A DNA stretch of 62,142 nt from Bacillus sp. EAC (GCF_002156875.1 NZ_NCSY01000015.1:1-62142); one strand, 5' to 3'. Counted from the first letter of the stretch, positions 15,115-29,118 are shown. Notes: generated by a model from the letters alone, not told the origin. Numbers and translations: made by a program.

Positions 15115-16059
15115 TCAGTCTTCTTTACGTAGGCCTAAACCTAATTCTTCTAACTTGTGTTTCACTTCTTCTAAAGACTTACGACCTAAGTTACGTACTT
15201 TCATCATGTCTTCTTCTGTCTTATTAGCAAGTTCTTGTACTGTATTAATACCAGCTCGCTTTAAGCAGTTATATGAACGAACAGAAAGATCAAGTTCTTC
15301 AATCGTCATTTCAAGAACTTTATCTTTTTGATCTTCTTCTTTTTCGACCATGATTTCAGCATTCTTTGCTTCGTCAGTTAAACCTACAAAAATGTTTAAG
15401 TGTTCAGTTAGAATTTTTGAACCAAGAGCAATTGCATCTTTAGGTCCAATGCTTCCATCAGTCCAAACATCAAGTGTTAACTTATCGAAATTTGAAACCT
15501 GTCCCACACGTGTATTTTCTACTTGGTATGTGACACGAGACACTGGAGTATAAATCGAGTCGATAGGAATAACACCTATTGCTTGATCCTCTCTTTTATT
15601 ACCATCTGCAGGGATGTATCCACGACCACGTCTAGCAATTAGACGGATACGAAGATGAGCATCTTTAGCTAGAGTCGCAATATGAAGATCTGGATTCAGA
15701 ACTTCAACATCGCTATCATGCGTAATATCAGCTGCAGTAATCGGCCCTTCACCGCGTACATCAATTTCTAATGTTTTGTCTTCCTCAGAATAAATCTTAA
15801 GAGCAAGCTTTTTAACATTAAGAATAATTGTTGTAACGTCTTCTACAACTCCTTCAACTGTAGAAAACTCATGTAACACACCATCAATTTGGATAGCAGT
15901 TACAGCGGCACCAGGAAGTGAGGATAAAAGGATACGACGTAAGGAGTTACCTAGCGTTGTACCATATCCACGCTCAAGTGGTTCAATAACGAATTTACCG
16001 TACTTGGAATCGTCACTGATCTCAACCGTTTCGATTTTCGGCTTTTCGATTTCAATCAT
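15115..16059 (-). CDS. rpoA: RNA polymerase subunit alpha
   Basis: A 314-residue protein with an N-terminal dimerisation domain ([21 protein letters not shown]) that nucleates core polymerase, a linker rich in Glu/Asp/Lys, and a C-terminal domain ([28 protein letters not shown]) that binds UP elements and regulators. It matches the B. subtilis length of 314. It lies between rpsK and rplQ in the alpha operon. Confidence 0.98.
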   Translation of the reverse strand: MIEIEKPKIETVEISDDSKYGKFVIEPLERGYGTTLGNSLRRILLSSLPGAAVTAIQIDGVLHEFSTVEGVVEDVTTIILNVKKLALKIYSEEDKTLEIDVRGEGPITAADITHDSDVEVLNPDLHIATLAKDAHLRIRLIARRGRGYIPADGNKREDQAIGVIPIDSIYTPVSRVTYQVENTRVGQVSNFDKLTLDVWTDGSIGPKDAIALGSKILTEHLNIFVGLTDEAKNAEIMVEKEEDQKDKVLEMTIEELDLSVRSYNCLKRAGINTVQELANKTEEDMMKVRNLGRKSLEEVKHKLEELGLGLRKED

Positions 16060-16091
16060 TTTATAAACCCTCCTTCAAAACGTCGAAACCC

Positions 16092-16115
16092 TCGGTTAGA
16101 CGAATTGCTAACCGA
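16092..16115 (-). other. Stem-loop in the rpsK-rpoA intergenic region
   Basis: TCGGTTAG and CTAACCGA form a perfect 8-bp stem with an 8-nt loop, about 35 nt upstream of the rpoA start. No T run follows. The 168-bp gap is long for this operon and may include a processing or regulatory element. Confidence 0.5.
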
Positions 16116-16227
16116 AAGTCCCCATTAGGCAGTTCCTAATTGTGCACAACAAGAGATGTCTGTTAATATTTGCCAAACATATATCATAATCCATTATAGA
16201 CAATTTTTGAAAATTTATACAGACAAA

Positions 16228-16632
<405 letters not shown>

Positions 16633-16646
16633 TTACTTAATATTTA

Positions 16647-17012
16647 TTATTTCTTCTTGTTCGCTACCGTACGGCGTGGGCCTTTACGAGTACGAGCATT
16701 GTTTTTAGTGTTTTGACCACGAACAGGTAAGTTACGACGGTGGCGGATACCACGATATGAACCGATTTCGATAAGACGTTTAATGTTTAAAGAAACTTCA
16801 CGACGAAGATCTCCTTCAACTTTTAACTTGTCAACTAATTCACGAATTTTACCTAATTCTTCTTCCGTTAAATCACGTACACGAGTGTCTTCTGAAATAC
16901 CAGCTTCAGCTAAGATTTTTTCAGAAGTTGGACGACCGATACCGAATACATAAGTTAAAGAAATAACCACGCGTTTTTCGCGAGGAATATCTACACCAGC
17001 AATACGAGCCAT
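16647..17012 (-). CDS. rpsM: 30S ribosomal protein S13
   Basis: A 121-residue head protein that contacts the P-site tRNA and bridges the subunits. [21 protein letters not shown], and [17 protein letters not shown] are characteristic; the basic tail ends in [21 protein letters not shown] ribosome binding site precedes it. Confidence 0.98.
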   Translation of the reverse strand: MARIAGVDIPREKRVVISLTYVFGIGRPTSEKILAEAGISEDTRVRDLTEEELGKIRELVDKLKVEGDLRREVSLNIKRLIEIGSYRGIRHRRNLPVRGQNTKNNARTRKGPRRTVANKKK

Positions 17013-17033
17013 TTAGGTGCACCTCCTTCTTTA

Positions 17034-17404
<371 letters not shown>

Positions 17405-17560
17405 TAGGGCATTCTCCTTTCTTCAAATCAGTAGCTTGCTTTTAGGCAAACATACGCATAGGAACATTAAGCCAAAGTGCTCTGATATGTTGGAGATTTA
17501 TTGGCCTACTAAGTAAGAAAATCTTGCCTTTAGTAGTATAGGAATTAACCTATCACCAAA

Positions 17561-17590
17561 ATTGTACAAGTATATCTTATTTAATATCAA
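17561..17590 (-). promoter_or_regulatory. Probable infA promoter
   Basis: TTGATA (17585-17590) and TACAAT (17561-17566) on the minus strand with 18-nt spacing, in the adk-infA gap. No open frame of note lies in this gap. Confidence 0.6.
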
Positions 17591-17690
17591 TCGTTCCAAG
17601 CGAAGCTATGTTTAGCATTCATTACAGTATAAGTTTTGACGAAACGACAAAACGTCATACCCATGAAACGACGATCATCTCGTTCGTTTA

Positions 17691-18353
<663 letters not shown>

Positions 18354-18401
18354 TCAAAATTAGGTGAGCAAGAGGGAAATTTTTTACTTCCCTAACGCTC
18401 G

Positions 18402-19703
18402 TTATTTTATAAAGCCTTTGTAGTTTCTCTTTACAAGCTGACTTTCTAATTGCTTCATTGTTTCTAATGCTACGCCGACAACGATTAGTAAACTTGTTCC
18501 TCCAATTTGAGCTGAAGGAGGTAAGTTTGCAATTTTACCAAAAGCAATTGGTAATAATGCAATGAAAGCTAAGAAAATTGATCCCACAAACGTTAAGCGA
18601 TATAAGACTTTGATTATATATTCTTGTGTGCTCTTACCTGGGCGAATACCTGGGATGTAGCCACCTTGCTTCTGTAAATTTTCAGCCATTTGCTCAGGAT
18701 TAGCCTGAACAAAAGTATAAAAATATGAGAAAGCAATAATTAAAACTAAATAAAATGCCATTCCCCATGGATTATTATACGTAAAATGCGTTTTAATCCA
18801 ATCAGTTACATTGTTACTTGGTAGGAACGATGCAATTGTTGATGGAGTGATTAAAAATGAAACAGCGAAGATTACCGGAATAACCCCAGCACCATTTACT
18901 TTTAATGGCAAGTGAGTTGATTGTCCTCCGACATAGCTATTCCCGTTACCATTGCTACGTTTCGCATACTGGATTGGAATTTTACGAGTAGCTTGTTGAA
19001 TGTAAATTACAGCAACAATAACTAATAGTAAAACCAATGCCACTAAACCAACTTTAACAATGTTTAAAAATAGCGCATCTCCAGCACCTTTAAATTGTTG
19101 CTGATAGACTTGTGAAATCGTATTAGGTACAGCAGCAACGATACCACCAAAGATGATGATTGAAATTCCGTTCCCAACACCTTTAGCGGTAATCTGCTCA
19201 CCTAACCACAATAAGAAAGCTGTACCAGCTGTTAGTACAGTTGCTATATATAGATAGGTTGACCAACCTGGATTTTCAATTAACATTCCGCCAGTAACGT
19301 TGTTCATACTGATCGACAAACCAATTGCTTCAATAAAACCAAGAATAATTGTGATATATCTAGTCAGTTGAGTTAATTTACGTCTACCAATCTCACCTTG
19401 CTTCGACCATTCAGTTAATTTTGGAACAACGTCCATTTGAAGTAACTGAATTATGATTGAAGCAGTAATGTAAGGCATTATACCCATTGCAAAAATCGAG
19501 AACTGTTTAAGGGCTCCTCCACCGAATGTATTTAACACTCCAAAGACGCTCAGTGAGCTATCTTGAGAAGCAAGTACATCAGCGTTGACGCTTGGAACAG
19601 GTATAAACGTTCCAATACGAAATACAATTAACATTAATAACGTGAAGAAAATCTTTCTTCTAATATCTGCAACGCGCATAAAGTTGGAGATTGTCCGGAA
19701 CAT
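18402..19703 (-). CDS. secY: Preprotein translocase subunit SecY
   Basis: A 433-residue protein with ten predicted transmembrane helices, forming the pore of the Sec translocon with SecE and SecG. Visible landmarks are the N-terminal TISNFMRVADIRRKIFFTL, the pore-side SIFAMGIMPYITASII, and the KQGGYIPGIRPGKST loop that meets SecA or the ribosome. It lies 2 bp after rplO. Confidence 0.98.
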   Translation of the reverse strand: MFRTISNFMRVADIRRKIFFTLLMLIVFRIGTFIPVPSVNADVLASQDSSLSVFGVLNTFGGGALKQFSIFAMGIMPYITASIIIQLLQMDVVPKLTEWSKQGEIGRRKLTQLTRYITIILGFIEAIGLSISMNNVTGGMLIENPGWSTYLYIATVLTAGTAFLLWLGEQITAKGVGNGISIIIFGGIVAAVPNTISQVYQQQFKGAGDALFLNIVKVGLVALVLLLVIVAVIYIQQATRKIPIQYAKRSNGNGNSYVGGQSTHLPLKVNGAGVIPVIFAVSFLITPSTIASFLPSNNVTDWIKTHFTYNNPWGMAFYLVLIIAFSYFYTFVQANPEQMAENLQKQGGYIPGIRPGKSTQEYIIKVLYRLTFVGSIFLAFIALLPIAFGKIANLPPSAQIGGTSLLIVVGVALETMKQLESQLVKRNYKGFIK

Positions 19704-19705
19704 TA

Positions 19706-20146
19706 TTAGATCACCTCAGTTTTTCCACCAGCTGCTTCGATTGCCTCTACTGCAGTAGATGAGAACTTATGAGCTTTTACTGTAAGTTTAACTTCTAACT
19801 TACCTTTACCTAAAATTTTAATACCAGCTAATTCTTTACGAACTATACCAGATTCAATCAGTAACTCAGGAGTTACTTCAGTTCCGTTTTCGAAGCGGTT
19901 TAACGTTTCAACATTAACAATTGCGTATTCTTTACGGTTGATGTTAGTGAAACCACGTTTTGGTAAACGACGGAATAAAGGAGTTTGACCACCTTCAAAT
20001 CCAAGACGAACACCGCCACCTGAACGAGCGTTTTGTCCTTTATGACCTTTACCAGCAGTCTTACCAGTACCAGAACCGATACCACGACCGATACGTTTCG
20101 ATACTTTACGAGAACCTTCTGTAGGTTTTAATTCATGAAGTTTCAT
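19706..20146 (-). CDS. rplO: 50S ribosomal protein L15
   Basis: A 146-residue protein with the long basic glycine-rich N-terminal extension ([19 protein letters not shown]) that threads into 23S rRNA, then [18 protein letters not shown]. It ends two bases before secY, the usual spc operon arrangement. Confidence 0.98.
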   Translation of the reverse strand: MKLHELKPTEGSRKVSKRIGRGIGSGTGKTAGKGHKGQNARSGGGVRLGFEGGQTPLFRRLPKRGFTNINRKEYAIVNVETLNRFENGTEVTPELLIESGIVRKELAGIKILGKGKLEVKLTVKAHKFSSTAVEAIEAAGGKTEVI

Positions 20147-20176
20147 TAGGGCACCTCCTTACTTATTCATGTTTCA

Positions 20177-20359
20177 TTAAATTTCTTTTACAGTTACAAG
20201 GTGAGAAACTTTGTTAATCATCCCACGCATTGCAGCGTTATCTTCTTTTACAACAGTTTGATTCGTTTTAGTAATACCTAAAGCACGAACTGTTGCGATT
20301 TGATCTTGTTTACGACCAATAACACTACGAGTAAGGGTAATTTCTAACTTTTTAGCCAT
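20177..20359 (-). CDS. rpmD: 50S ribosomal protein L30
   Basis: A 60-residue protein starting [20 protein letters not shown] with the L30 core [26 protein letters not shown] site precedes the start. Located between rpsE and rplO as in other spc operons. Confidence 0.97.
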   Translation of the reverse strand: MAKKLEITLTRSVIGRKQDQIATVRALGITKTNQTVVKEDNAAMRGMINKVSHLVTVKEI

Positions 20360-20374
20360 CGTTATCCCTCCTTA

Positions 20375-20875
20375 TTAACCTAGTAATTCTTCTACAGATT
20401 TACCGCGTAATTTTGCAACTTCATCCGCACGTTTAAGGTTACTTAAACCTTCGATTGTAGCACGTACAATGTTTACTGGTGTGTTAGAACCAAGAGATTT
20501 AGATAAGATATCATGTACTCCAGCAAGTTCTAATACCGCACGAACAGGACCTCCTGCGATAACTCCAGTACCGGCAGAAGCAGGTTTTAAGAATACTTCA
20601 CCAGCTCCAAAACGACCTGTAATTACGTGAGGAATTGTAGTTCCAACGATTGGTACATTAATTAGATTTTTCTTAGCATCTTCAACAGCTTTACGGATTG
20701 CATCAGGTACTTCTTGAGCTTTACCAGTACCAAAACCTACATGACCGTTTTTGTCACCAACGACAACTAATGCTGCAAAACGGAAACGACGACCACCTTT
20801 TACAACCTTTGCAACACGGTTGATCGTAACTAGGCGTTCTTCAAGCTCTAATTTATTAGGATCAATGCGACGCAT
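20375..20875 (-). CDS. rpsE: 30S ribosomal protein S5
   Basis: A 166-residue protein with the double-stranded RNA-binding-like N-terminal domain ([20 protein letters not shown]), the [17 protein letters not shown] loop, and [19 protein letters not shown]. It shapes decoding fidelity at the mRNA entry channel. No deviation is visible in the loop where spectinomycin-resistance changes occur (VKGGRR). Confidence 0.98.
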   Translation of the reverse strand: MRRIDPNKLELEERLVTINRVAKVVKGGRRFRFAALVVVGDKNGHVGFGTGKAQEVPDAIRKAVEDAKKNLINVPIVGTTIPHVITGRFGAGEVFLKPASAGTGVIAGGPVRAVLELAGVHDILSKSLGSNTPVNIVRATIEGLSNLKRADEVAKLRGKSVEELLG

Positions 20876-20895
20876 GTATGTCCCTCCTTCTTTTA

Positions 20896-21258
20896 TTAAA
20901 ATTGTAAACCAGCTTCACGAGCAGCTTCAGCTAAAGCTTTTACGCGACCATGATATAAGTAACCACCGCGGTCGAATACAACTTCAGTAACACCTTTATC
21001 AGTAGCGCGTTTAGCAACTAAACCACCAACTAATTTTGCTGCATCGATATTACCAGTACCATTTAAAGTTAATTCTTTATCTAAAGTTGATGCACTTGCT
21101 AATGTTACACCATTAACATCATCAATGATTTGAGCATAGATATGGTTGTTTGAACGATAAACGTTTAAACGTGGACGTTCTTGAGTACCAGATAATTTAG
21201 TACGAACACGAGCATGTCTCTTTTTACGTACTGCATTTTTATCAGCCTTAAAGATCAT
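20896..21258 (-). CDS. rplR: 50S ribosomal protein L18
   Basis: A 120-residue 5S rRNA-binding protein with [32 protein letters not shown] and [24 protein letters not shown] start at the ATG at 21258, which is 8 nt after AAGGAG; a GTG three codons upstream overlaps that site. The resulting length equals B. subtilis. Confidence 0.97.
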   Translation of the reverse strand: MIFKADKNAVRKKRHARVRTKLSGTQERPRLNVYRSNNHIYAQIIDDVNGVTLASASTLDKELTLNGTGNIDAAKLVGGLVAKRATDKGVTEVVFDRGGYLYHGRVKALAEAAREAGLQF

Positions 21259-21289
21259 CTTGGTCACTCCTTTCTCTTATCTAGTTAGA

Positions 21290-21826
21290 TTACTTCGCAG
21301 TTTTACCTTCTTTACGACGAACCATTTCGCCTTCGTAACGAATACCTTTACCTTTATAAGGCTCTGGTGGACGTACTTGACGAATGTAAGCAGCAAGTGC
21401 ACCTACACGTTCTTTGTCGATACCTTTGATACTGATTTTAGTATTTGAAGGTACTTCGATTTCAACACCATTTTCAGGAGTGATTTCAACTGGGTGAGAA
21501 TAACCAACGCTAAGAACAAGTTTGTCACCTGTTTTAGTAGCACGGTAACCTACCCCAACTAGTTCAAGGTTACGAGTATAACCATTAGTTACACCTTCAA
21601 CCATGTTCCCTAAAAGGGCACGAGTTGTACCATGAAGAGCACGGTGCTCTTTGTTATCAGTTGGACGTACAACTGTTAATACGTTCTCGTTTAATTCGAT
21701 TTGCATATCAGAACTAAAAGTACGAGTTAACTCGCCTTTAGGTCCTTTTACTGTAATAGTATTGTTGTTATTAGTAAGAGTAACTCCTGCAGGAATTACA
21801 AGTTCTTTTTTACCAACACGAGACAT
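21290..21826 (-). CDS. rplF: 50S ribosomal protein L6
   Basis: A 178-residue protein with two related domains near the sarcin-ricin loop. Signature blocks are [32 protein letters not shown] and the C-terminal [16 protein letters not shown]. It is flanked by rpsH and rplR. Confidence 0.98.
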   Translation of the reverse strand: MSRVGKKELVIPAGVTLTNNNNTITVKGPKGELTRTFSSDMQIELNENVLTVVRPTDNKEHRALHGTTRALLGNMVEGVTNGYTRNLELVGVGYRATKTGDKLVLSVGYSHPVEITPENGVEIEVPSNTKISIKGIDKERVGALAAYIRQVRPPEPYKGKGIRYEGEMVRRKEGKTAK

Positions 21827-21856
21827 TCACTACACCTCCATTCTCTCTGTCGTTTA

Positions 21857-22255
21857 TTACCAAACGTATGCTAAGATTTCGCCACCAGTTTTAGCTTGGC
21901 GAGCTTCTTTATCTGTCATTACACCTTTTGAAGTTGAAAGAATTGCAACACCTAAACCATTAAGTACACGTGGTACTTCATCAGCTTTAGCGTAAACACG
22001 TAAGCCAGGCTTAGAGATTCTTTTTAATCCAGTGATAACACGTTCGTTGTTCACACCATATTTTAAGAAAATACGGATGATACCTTGTTTTTCGTCTTCA
22101 ATGTACTCAACGTCACGGATAAAACCTTCACGTTTTAGAATTTCAGCAACTTCTTTCTTTAGGTTAGAACCTGGGAATTCTAATTTCTCGTGACGTACCA
22201 TGTTCGCATTACGAATGCGAGTAAGCATATCTGCAATAGGATCTGTCATGACCAT
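21857..22255 (-). CDS. rpsH: 30S ribosomal protein S8
   Basis: A 132-residue central-domain protein: [16 protein letters not shown] near the start and [20 protein letters not shown] at the end. The MVM start matches B. subtilis; GGAGG lies 10 nt upstream. In E. coli the homologue represses the spc operon; no matching site was identified here. Confidence 0.98.
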   Translation of the reverse strand: MVMTDPIADMLTRIRNANMVRHEKLEFPGSNLKKEVAEILKREGFIRDVEYIEDEKQGIIRIFLKYGVNNERVITGLKRISKPGLRVYAKADEVPRVLNGLGVAILSTSKGVMTDKEARQAKTGGEILAYVW

Positions 22256-22288
22256 GTTCAGATAACCTCCTTCCTAATATCTATTGAA

Positions 22289-22492
<204 letters not shown>

Positions 22493-22508
22493 TTAGCGCT
22501 GGCTTTCA

Positions 22509-23048
22509 TTATTTTTGAAAAGGCATTCCAAATAATGTTAGCATTTCACGAGCTTCTTCATCAGTATTTGCAGTAGTTACAATAACGATGTCCATACCAC
22601 GTACTTTATTTACTTTATCATAATCGATCTCTGGGAAGATTAATTGTTCTTTAACACCTAAAGTGTAGTTTCCACGGCCATCGAATGCTTTTTTAGAGAT
22701 TCCACGGAAGTCACGTACACGAGGTAATGTTACAGATACTAATTTCTCAAAGAATTCGTACATACGCTCACCACGTAATGTAACTTTAGCACCGATAGGC
22801 ATTCCTTCACGAAGACGGAATTGAGCGATTGATTTTTTAGCTTTAGTAACAACAGGTTTTTGACCTGCGATTAAAGTTAATTCTTCAACAGCAGTATCTA
22901 ATGCTTTTGAGTTAGAAACAGCCTCACCAACACCCATGTTGATAACGATCTTTTCAATTTTAGGTACTTCCATAACTGATTTATAGTTAAACTTACTCAT
23001 TAGAGCAGGAGTAATTTCTTTTTGATATTTCTCGACTAGGCGGTTCAT
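22509..23048 (-). CDS. rplE: 50S ribosomal protein L5
   Basis: A 179-residue protein that binds 5S rRNA and touches P-site t[32 protein letters not shown] and the C-terminal [21 protein letters not shown] identify it. It follows rplX. Confidence 0.98.
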   Translation of the reverse strand: MNRLVEKYQKEITPALMSKFNYKSVMEVPKIEKIVINMGVGEAVSNSKALDTAVEELTLIAGQKPVVTKAKKSIAQFRLREGMPIGAKVTLRGERMYEFFEKLVSVTLPRVRDFRGISKKAFDGRGNYTLGVKEQLIFPEIDYDKVNKVRGMDIVIVTTANTDEEAREMLTLFGMPFQK

Positions 23049-23076
23049 TCAGTTGACCTCCTTTCATAAATTTCTA

Positions 23077-23388
23077 TTATTTATCAAGTAATTCGCCTGA
23101 TTTTTTAGCAATACGTACTTTTTTACCATCCACTAATTGGTAACCTACACGTGTAGGTACTCCAGTTTTTGGATCTAATGCCATAACATTAGAAACATGG
23201 ATTGGTGCTTCTTTCTCGATGATGCCACCTTGTGGGTTAGCTTGAGTAGGTTTTGAGTGTTTTTTAATGATGTTAACACCTTCAACTAGTACGCGGTTAT
23301 TCTTTGGAAATGAAGCAAGGATAACGCCTTGTTTTCCTTTGTCTTTGCCAGAGATAACTTGAACTTTATCACCTTTTTTTACATGCAT
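23077..23388 (-). CDS. rplX: 50S ribosomal protein L24
   Basis: A 103-residue assembly initiator with a KOW motif at the start ([21 protein letters not shown]) and the [21 protein letters not shown] block. The gene lies between rplN and rplE. Confidence 0.98.
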   Translation of the reverse strand: MHVKKGDKVQVISGKDKGKQGVILASFPKNNRVLVEGVNIIKKHSKPTQANPQGGIIEKEAPIHVSNVMALDPKTGVPTRVGYQLVDGKKVRIAKKSGELLDK

Positions 23389-23444
23389 CTTCTTCGTGCA
23401 CCTCCTTAATAAGGCTTTCTGAAGTATTTATTGTAGTTCATTAA

Positions 23445-23813
23445 TTATAGTACTTCTGGAGCTAATGATACGATTTTCATGAAGTTGCTATCACGTAATT
23501 CACGTGCAACTGGTCCGAAAATACGAGTACCACGTGGGCTCTTATCATCTTTAATGATAACAGCTGCGTTTTCATCAAAACGAATGTAAGTACCGTCTGG
23601 ACGACGAACACCGCGCTTCGTACGAACGATAACGGCTTTAACTACATCACCTTTTTTAACAACGCCACCTGGTGTTGCTTGTTTCACTGTACATACGATG
23701 ATATCACCGATGTTGGCAGTTTTACGGCCTGAACCACCTAATACTTTAATAGTAAGTAATTCACGAGCACCTGAATTGTCAGCAACTTTTAAACGAGTTT
23801 CTTGTTGGATCAT
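23445..23813 (-). CDS. rplN: 50S ribosomal protein L14
   Basis: A 122-residue protein at the subunit interface. [18 protein letters not shown] and [18 protein letters not shown] are family signatures. It follows rpsQ. Confidence 0.98.
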   Translation of the reverse strand: MIQQETRLKVADNSGARELLTIKVLGGSGRKTANIGDIIVCTVKQATPGGVVKKGDVVKAVIVRTKRGVRRPDGTYIRFDENAAVIIKDDKSPRGTRIFGPVARELRDSNFMKIVSLAPEVL

Positions 23814-23859
23814 GTCAAATTGACCTCCTTTCGGATTAGGAATAATATCCGATCATCTA

Positions 23860-24123
23860 TTAGATAATAACAGCTTCTTCTACAATTTCAATTAAACGGA
23901 AACGTTTTGTAGCTGATAATGGACGAGTCTCCATGATTTTTACGATATCGCCAACTTTTGCTTGGTTTAGCTCATCGTGCGCTTTATATTTCTTAGAATA
24001 TCTAACGCGTTTTCCGTATAGCTTGTGTGTTTTATAAGTTTCAACTACAACCGTAATTGTCTTATCCATTTTATCAGAAACTACACGTCCTGTGTAAACT
24101 TTACGTTGGTTACGTTCGCTCAC
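23860..24123 (-). CDS. rpsQ: 30S ribosomal protein S17
   Basis: An 87-residue OB-fold protein of the 16S 5' domain: [19 protein letters not shown] and [24 protein letters not shown]. Located after rpmC in the S10 operon. Confidence 0.98.
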   Translation of the reverse strand: MSERNQRKVYTGRVVSDKMDKTITVVVETYKTHKLYGKRVRYSKKYKAHDELNQAKVGDIVKIMETRPLSATKRFRLIEIVEEAVII

Positions 24124-24144
24124 TGTGCAAACCTCCCCTCATGA

Positions 24145-24769
<625 letters not shown>

Positions 24770-24771
24770 AA

Positions 24772-25431
24772 TTAATTTCCTCCTTCCTCAGAAGCTTTCT
24801 TTTTTGTAGGAAGAACTTCACCTTTGTAAATCCATACTTTTACGCCAAGTTTACCGTATGTTGTATCTGCTTCTGCAGTTGCATAATCGATATCTGCACG
24901 TAATGTATGAAGTGGCACTGTACCTTCGCTATATGATTCAGAACGAGCAATATCTGCTCCGCCAAGACGACCAGAAACTTGTGTTTTGATACCTAATGCA
25001 CCAGCACGCATAGCACGTTGAAGTACTTGCTTTTGAGCACGACGGAAAGAAACACGGTTTTCTAATTGACGAGCGATGTTTTCAGCTACTAATTTAGCAT
25101 CAAGATCTGCTCTTTTAATTTCAATGATGTTGATATGAACACGTTTACCAGTAAGGTTGTTTAAAGCTTTACGAAGTGCTTCAACTTCAGAACCACCTTT
25201 ACCGATTACCATACCAGGTTTAGCAGTGTGAACAGTGATGTTTACACGGTTAGCAGCTCTTTCGATTTCTACTTTAGAAACAGCAGAATCTTTTAAACGA
25301 GTGCTGATATATTCACGAATTTTAATATCTTCATGTAAAAAGTCTGCGTAATCTTTCTCTGCATACCATTTAGATTCCCAATCTTTGATTATACCGACAC
25401 GAAGTCCGACTGGATTTACCTTTTGACCCAT
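24772..25431 (-). CDS. rpsC: 30S ribosomal protein S3
   Basis: A 219-residue protein with a KH domain ([18 protein letters not shown]) and the C-terminal [12 protein letters not shown] domain, placed at the mRNA entry tunnel where it helps unwind mRNA. Two bases separate it from rplP. Confidence 0.98.
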   Translation of the reverse strand: MGQKVNPVGLRVGIIKDWESKWYAEKDYADFLHEDIKIREYISTRLKDSAVSKVEIERAANRVNITVHTAKPGMVIGKGGSEVEALRKALNNLTGKRVHINIIEIKRADLDAKLVAENIARQLENRVSFRRAQKQVLQRAMRAGALGIKTQVSGRLGGADIARSESYSEGTVPLHTLRADIDYATAEADTTYGKLGVKVWIYKGEVLPTKKKASEEGGN

Positions 25432-25434
25432 CGA

Positions 25435-25776
25435 TTATCCCTCCTTCTTCTCTGATACCACGATTGTAATGTGGCTTGTGCGTTTATTGATCGCGCTAGC
25501 ACGTCCTTGTGCACGTGGGCGGAAACGTTTTAATGTTGCACCTTCATCAACGAATACTTTCTCGATGAATAAGTTGTTAACATCCATATCATAGTTATGT
25601 TCTGCATTTGCAATAGCAGATTTTAATAATTTTTCTACAACAGGAGAAGCAGTTTTTGGTGTGTGTCGAAGGATTGCGATCGCTTCGCCAACTTGTTTAC
25701 CTCGGATTAAATCGACTACTAGACGAACTTTACGAGGAGCGATACGAACTGTTCTCAGTACAGCTTTTGCTTGCAT
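25435..25776 (-). CDS. rplV: 50S ribosomal protein L22
   Basis: A 113-residue protein whose beta hairpin lines the peptide exit tunnel. [20 protein letters not shown] and [20 protein letters not shown] identify it. The ATG at 25776 lies 7 nt after GGAGG; six codons upstream, the earlier start has no site. No insertion is seen in the hairpin loop tied to macrolide resistance. Confidence 0.97.
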   Translation of the reverse strand: MQAKAVLRTVRIAPRKVRLVVDLIRGKQVGEAIAILRHTPKTASPVVEKLLKSAIANAEHNYDMDVNNLFIEKVFVDEGATLKRFRPRAQGRASAINKRTSHITIVVSEKKEG

Positions 25777-25793
25777 TGGAGTGCCTCCTCTCA

Positions 25794-26072
25794 TTATCTT
25801 CTAGTTTTCTTGTCATCCGCATCGTGACCTTTATAAGTACGAGTTGGAGCAAATTCACCAAGTTTGTGACCTACCATATCTTCTGATACATATACAGGTA
25901 CGTGTTTACGACCATCGTACACTGCTATAGTATGTCCGATAAATTGTGGGAAAATAGTCGAACGACGTGACCAAGTTTTTACAACTTGCTTTGAGTCAGT
26001 TTCGTTTAATTTCTCAACTTTTGCTAATAAGTGATCATCAATAAATGGACCTTTTTTCAGGCTGCGTCCCAT
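25794..26072 (-). CDS. rpsS: 30S ribosomal protein S19
   Basis: A 92-residue head protein that pairs with S13: [36 protein letters not shown] and [12 protein letters not shown]. It lies between rplB and rplV. Confidence 0.98.
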   Translation of the reverse strand: MGRSLKKGPFIDDHLLAKVEKLNETDSKQVVKTWSRRSTIFPQFIGHTIAVYDGRKHVPVYVSEDMVGHKLGEFAPTRTYKGHDADDKKTRR

Positions 26073-26129
26073 TGTGGTACCTCCCTTCGTGATTGACCTA
26101 CGGTTCTAGTGAACCGTAGCACAACCGCG

Positions 26130-26960
26130 TTATTTTTTACGACGACGTACGATAAACTTGTCTGACGCTTTGTTTTTCTTACGAGTTTTGTAACCAAGAG
26201 TTGGTTTACCCCATGGAGACATTGGTGATTTACGTCCGATTGGAGAGCGTCCTTCACCACCACCGTGTGGGTGATCAACTGGGTTCATTACAGATCCACG
26301 TACAGTTGGGCGTTTACCCATCCAACGAGAACGACCTGCTTTACCGATGTTAATAAGTTCGTGGTGCTCATTACCTACTTGACCTACAGTCGCGCGGCAT
26401 GTAGCTAATACCATACGTACTTCACCAGAGTTTAAGCGAACAAGTACATAACGATCTTCTTTACCTAATACTTGAGCAGAAGTACCAGCTGAACGTACTA
26501 ATTGTCCTCCACGACCAGGTTTTAATTCGATATTGTGGATTGTTGTACCAACTGGAATGTTTACAAGTGGTAAAGCGTTACCTACTTTAATATCAGCTTC
26601 AGGACCTGAAATAATTTCCATTCCAACAACTAAGTTTTTAGGTGCAAGAATGTAACGTTTTTCTCCATCAGCATAGTTAATTAATGCAATGTTAGCAGAA
26701 CGGTTTGGATCATACTCGATTGTAGCAACGCGTCCTGGTATACCATCTTTATCTCTTTTGAAATCGATAATACGGTATTGACGTTTATGTCCACCACCTT
26801 GGTGACGAACAGTAATTTTACCTTGGTTATTACGGCCAGCTTTTTTACTAAGTGGTGCTAGTAATGATTTTTCTGGTTTGTCAGTAGTGATCTCAGCAAA
26901 GTCATTAGTAGTCATTCCACGACGACCGTTTGTGGTTGGTTTATACTTTTTGATTCCCAT
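26130..26960 (-). CDS. rplB: 50S ribosomal protein L2
   Basis: A 276-residue protein needed for subunit joining and peptidyl transfer. [17 protein letters not shown] starts it; the essential histidine lies in [15 protein letters not shown] near residue 230, and the tail ends KFIVRRRKK. Conserved position after rplW. Confidence 0.98.
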   Translation of the reverse strand: MGIKKYKPTTNGRRGMTTNDFAEITTDKPEKSLLAPLSKKAGRNNQGKITVRHQGGGHKRQYRIIDFKRDKDGIPGRVATIEYDPNRSANIALINYADGEKRYILAPKNLVVGMEIISGPEADIKVGNALPLVNIPVGTTIHNIELKPGRGGQLVRSAGTSAQVLGKEDRYVLVRLNSGEVRMVLATCRATVGQVGNEHHELINIGKAGRSRWMGKRPTVRGSVMNPVDHPHGGGEGRSPIGRKSPMSPWGKPTLGYKTRKKNKASDKFIVRRRKK

Positions 26961-26991
26961 CGTAAGTTCCCTCCTTTTCTAGTAGTTAGTT

Positions 26992-27282
26992 TTAAACGCC
27001 TTCGAATAATTGAATATCTTGGCTATCAGCAGTTAATTTAACGATTGCTTTTCTACGACGGTTAGTGAAACCAGCATGTTTACCCATACGTTTAAACTTA
27101 CCTTTGTAGTTCATAATGTTAACTTTTTCTACTTTAACACCGAAGATTGCTTCAACAGCATCTTTAACTTCAGTTTTATTAGCTCTTACATCAACTTCGA
27201 AAGTGTATTTTTTCTCTGATATAGCATCCATAGAAGCTTCAGTGACAACCGGGCGTTTGATAATATCACGAGGATCCTTCAT
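26992..27282 (-). CDS. rplW: 50S ribosomal protein L23
   Basis: A 96-residue tunnel-exit protein that docks the signal recognition particle and trigger factor. [31 protein letters not shown] and [18 protein letters not shown] are present. Its start overlaps the rplD stop by one base. Confidence 0.98.
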   Translation of the reverse strand: MKDPRDIIKRPVVTEASMDAISEKKYTFEVDVRANKTEVKDAVEAIFGVKVEKVNIMNYKGKFKRMGKHAGFTNRRRKAIVKLTADSQDIQLFEGV

Positions 27283-27905
27283 TACGCAAGCACCTCCTCT
27301 ACTTTTTCCACCGCAGCTTTAGTCATGATTAAAGTATCATGATGTAAAACGTCGATTACATTAACTTCATTTGCTGCAAGTACTGTAATTCCTTGGATAT
27401 TGCGAGCAGATAAAGCTACGTTTTCATTTAAGTCAGCTGTAACGATTAAGACTTTCTTTTGTACAGATAAGCCTTGTAATACAGTAACCATATCTTTTGT
27501 TTTTGGCGCGTTTAACACTAAATCTTCAAGCACTAACATGCTTTGCTCTAATACTTTCGTAGATAAAGCAGATTTAATTGCTAAGCGACGTACCTTTTTA
27601 GGTAATTTATAAGCGTATGATCTTGGAGCTGGACCGAATACGATACCACCACCACGCCATTGTGGAGAACGGATAGAACCTTGACGAGCACGTCCAGTTC
27701 CTTTTTGTTTCCATGGTTTACGACCACCACCACGTACTTCAGAACGTGTTTTTACTTTGTGTGTACCTTGACGTAATGACGCACGTTGCATCATTACAGC
27801 GTCAAATAAAACGTGTTCGTTTGGAGCGATTCCGAAAACAGCATCTGCTAATTCGATTTCTCCTACTTGAGCACCAGTTTGATTAAACATAGTAACTTTA
27901 GGCAT
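27282..27905 (-). CDS. rplD: 50S ribosomal protein L4
   Basis: A 207-residue protein with the long loop [19 protein letters not shown] that reaches the exit tunnel wall, and [15 protein letters not shown]. In E. coli L4 also represses the S10 operon; no similar leader is evident here. Confidence 0.98.
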   Translation of the reverse strand: MPKVTMFNQTGAQVGEIELADAVFGIAPNEHVLFDAVMMQRASLRQGTHKVKTRSEVRGGGRKPWKQKGTGRARQGSIRSPQWRGGGIVFGPAPRSYAYKLPKKVRRLAIKSALSTKVLEQSMLVLEDLVLNAPKTKDMVTVLQGLSVQKKVLIVTADLNENVALSARNIQGITVLAANEVNVIDVLHHDTLIMTKAAVEKVEEVLA

Positions 27906-27931
27906 TTGGTTTCCTCCTTTCTTCTAATTAA

Positions 27932-28561
27932 TTAGTTAGATTTAACCGCAGAACGGATTGTTACGTAAGATTTTTTAGCACCTGGTACATTACCTTTTAC
28001 TAATAGTAAGTTACGCTCAGCGTCAACTTTAACAATTTGTAAGTTTTGTACAGTTACTTTTTCTCCACCCATACGTCCTGGTAATGCTTTGTTTTTAAAT
28101 ACGCGGTTTGGAGCTACAGGACCCATTGACCCTGGACGACGGTGGTAACGAGAACCGTGAGACATTGGTCCACGAGATTGTCCGTGGCGCTTAATGCTAC
28201 CTTGGAATCCTTTACCTTTTGAAGTACCAGTTACATCAACGATGTCACCATTTGCAAATATATCTACCTTGACTTCTTGACCAACTTCATAAGCTGACAT
28301 ATCAGCATTACGAATTTCACGAACGAAGCGCTTAGGTGCAGTGTTTGCTTTAGCAGCGTGGCCTTTTTCAGGTTTGTTAGCGATTTTATCACGTTTATCA
28401 GCAAATCCGATTTGGATTGCTTCATATCCGTCAGTTTCAGCAGTTTTCTTTTGTAAAATCACGTTTGAAGCTGCTTCGATAACAGTTACTGGAATTAACT
28501 CACCATTTTCAGCAAATACTTGTGTCATACCGATCTTTTTCCCTAAGATTCCTTTAGTCAT
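27932..28561 (-). CDS. rplC: 50S ribosomal protein L3
   Basis: A 209-residue early assembly protein. [18 protein letters not shown] near the start and the loop [19 protein letters not shown] that approaches the peptidyl-transferase centre are conserved. It follows rpsJ. Confidence 0.98.
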   Translation of the reverse strand: MTKGILGKKIGMTQVFAENGELIPVTVIEAASNVILQKKTAETDGYEAIQIGFADKRDKIANKPEKGHAAKANTAPKRFVREIRNADMSAYEVGQEVKVDIFANGDIVDVTGTSKGKGFQGSIKRHGQSRGPMSHGSRYHRRPGSMGPVAPNRVFKNKALPGRMGGEKVTVQNLQIVKVDAERNLLLVKGNVPGAKKSYVTIRSAVKSN

Positions 28562-28593
28562 AAGTCACACCTCCTGAATTTTCTATATTGTTA

Positions 28594-28926
<333 letters not shown>

Positions 28927-28944
28927 TTATATAATAGACATACT

Positions 28945-28973
28945 CCATGGAAATTTCCTTACACTCGCCATGG
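28945..28973 (-). other. Stem-loop in the rpsJ leader
   Basis: CCATGG ends pair across an interior containing GGAAATTTCC on the minus strand, about 43 nt before rpsJ. It may be a regulatory or stabilising structure in the S10 leader. Confidence 0.4.
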
Positions 28974-29034
28974 CAAAGCGGCCGGGTGTATCAGCAACCT
29001 TCCATTTCTACGCAGTCAAAGACCAACATCAACT

Positions 29035-29063
29035 ATTATACATAAAAAATAATGCCTTTGCAA
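29035..29063 (-). promoter_or_regulatory. S10 operon promoter P2 (proximal)
   Basis: TTGCAA (29058-29063), 17-nt spacer, TATAAT (29035-29040) on the minus strand. Confidence 0.82.
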
Positions 29064-29118
29064 GCATTAGTTATAAGTTTAATTTAGATAGTGATTTTGT
29101 CGTCTTTTGTACTTTGTT

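Noticed and set aside
28341-28577. Opposite-strand frames over ribosomal genes
   Set aside because: They mirror codon bias of the real minus-strand genes, have no ribosome binding sites, and match no protein family that I know.
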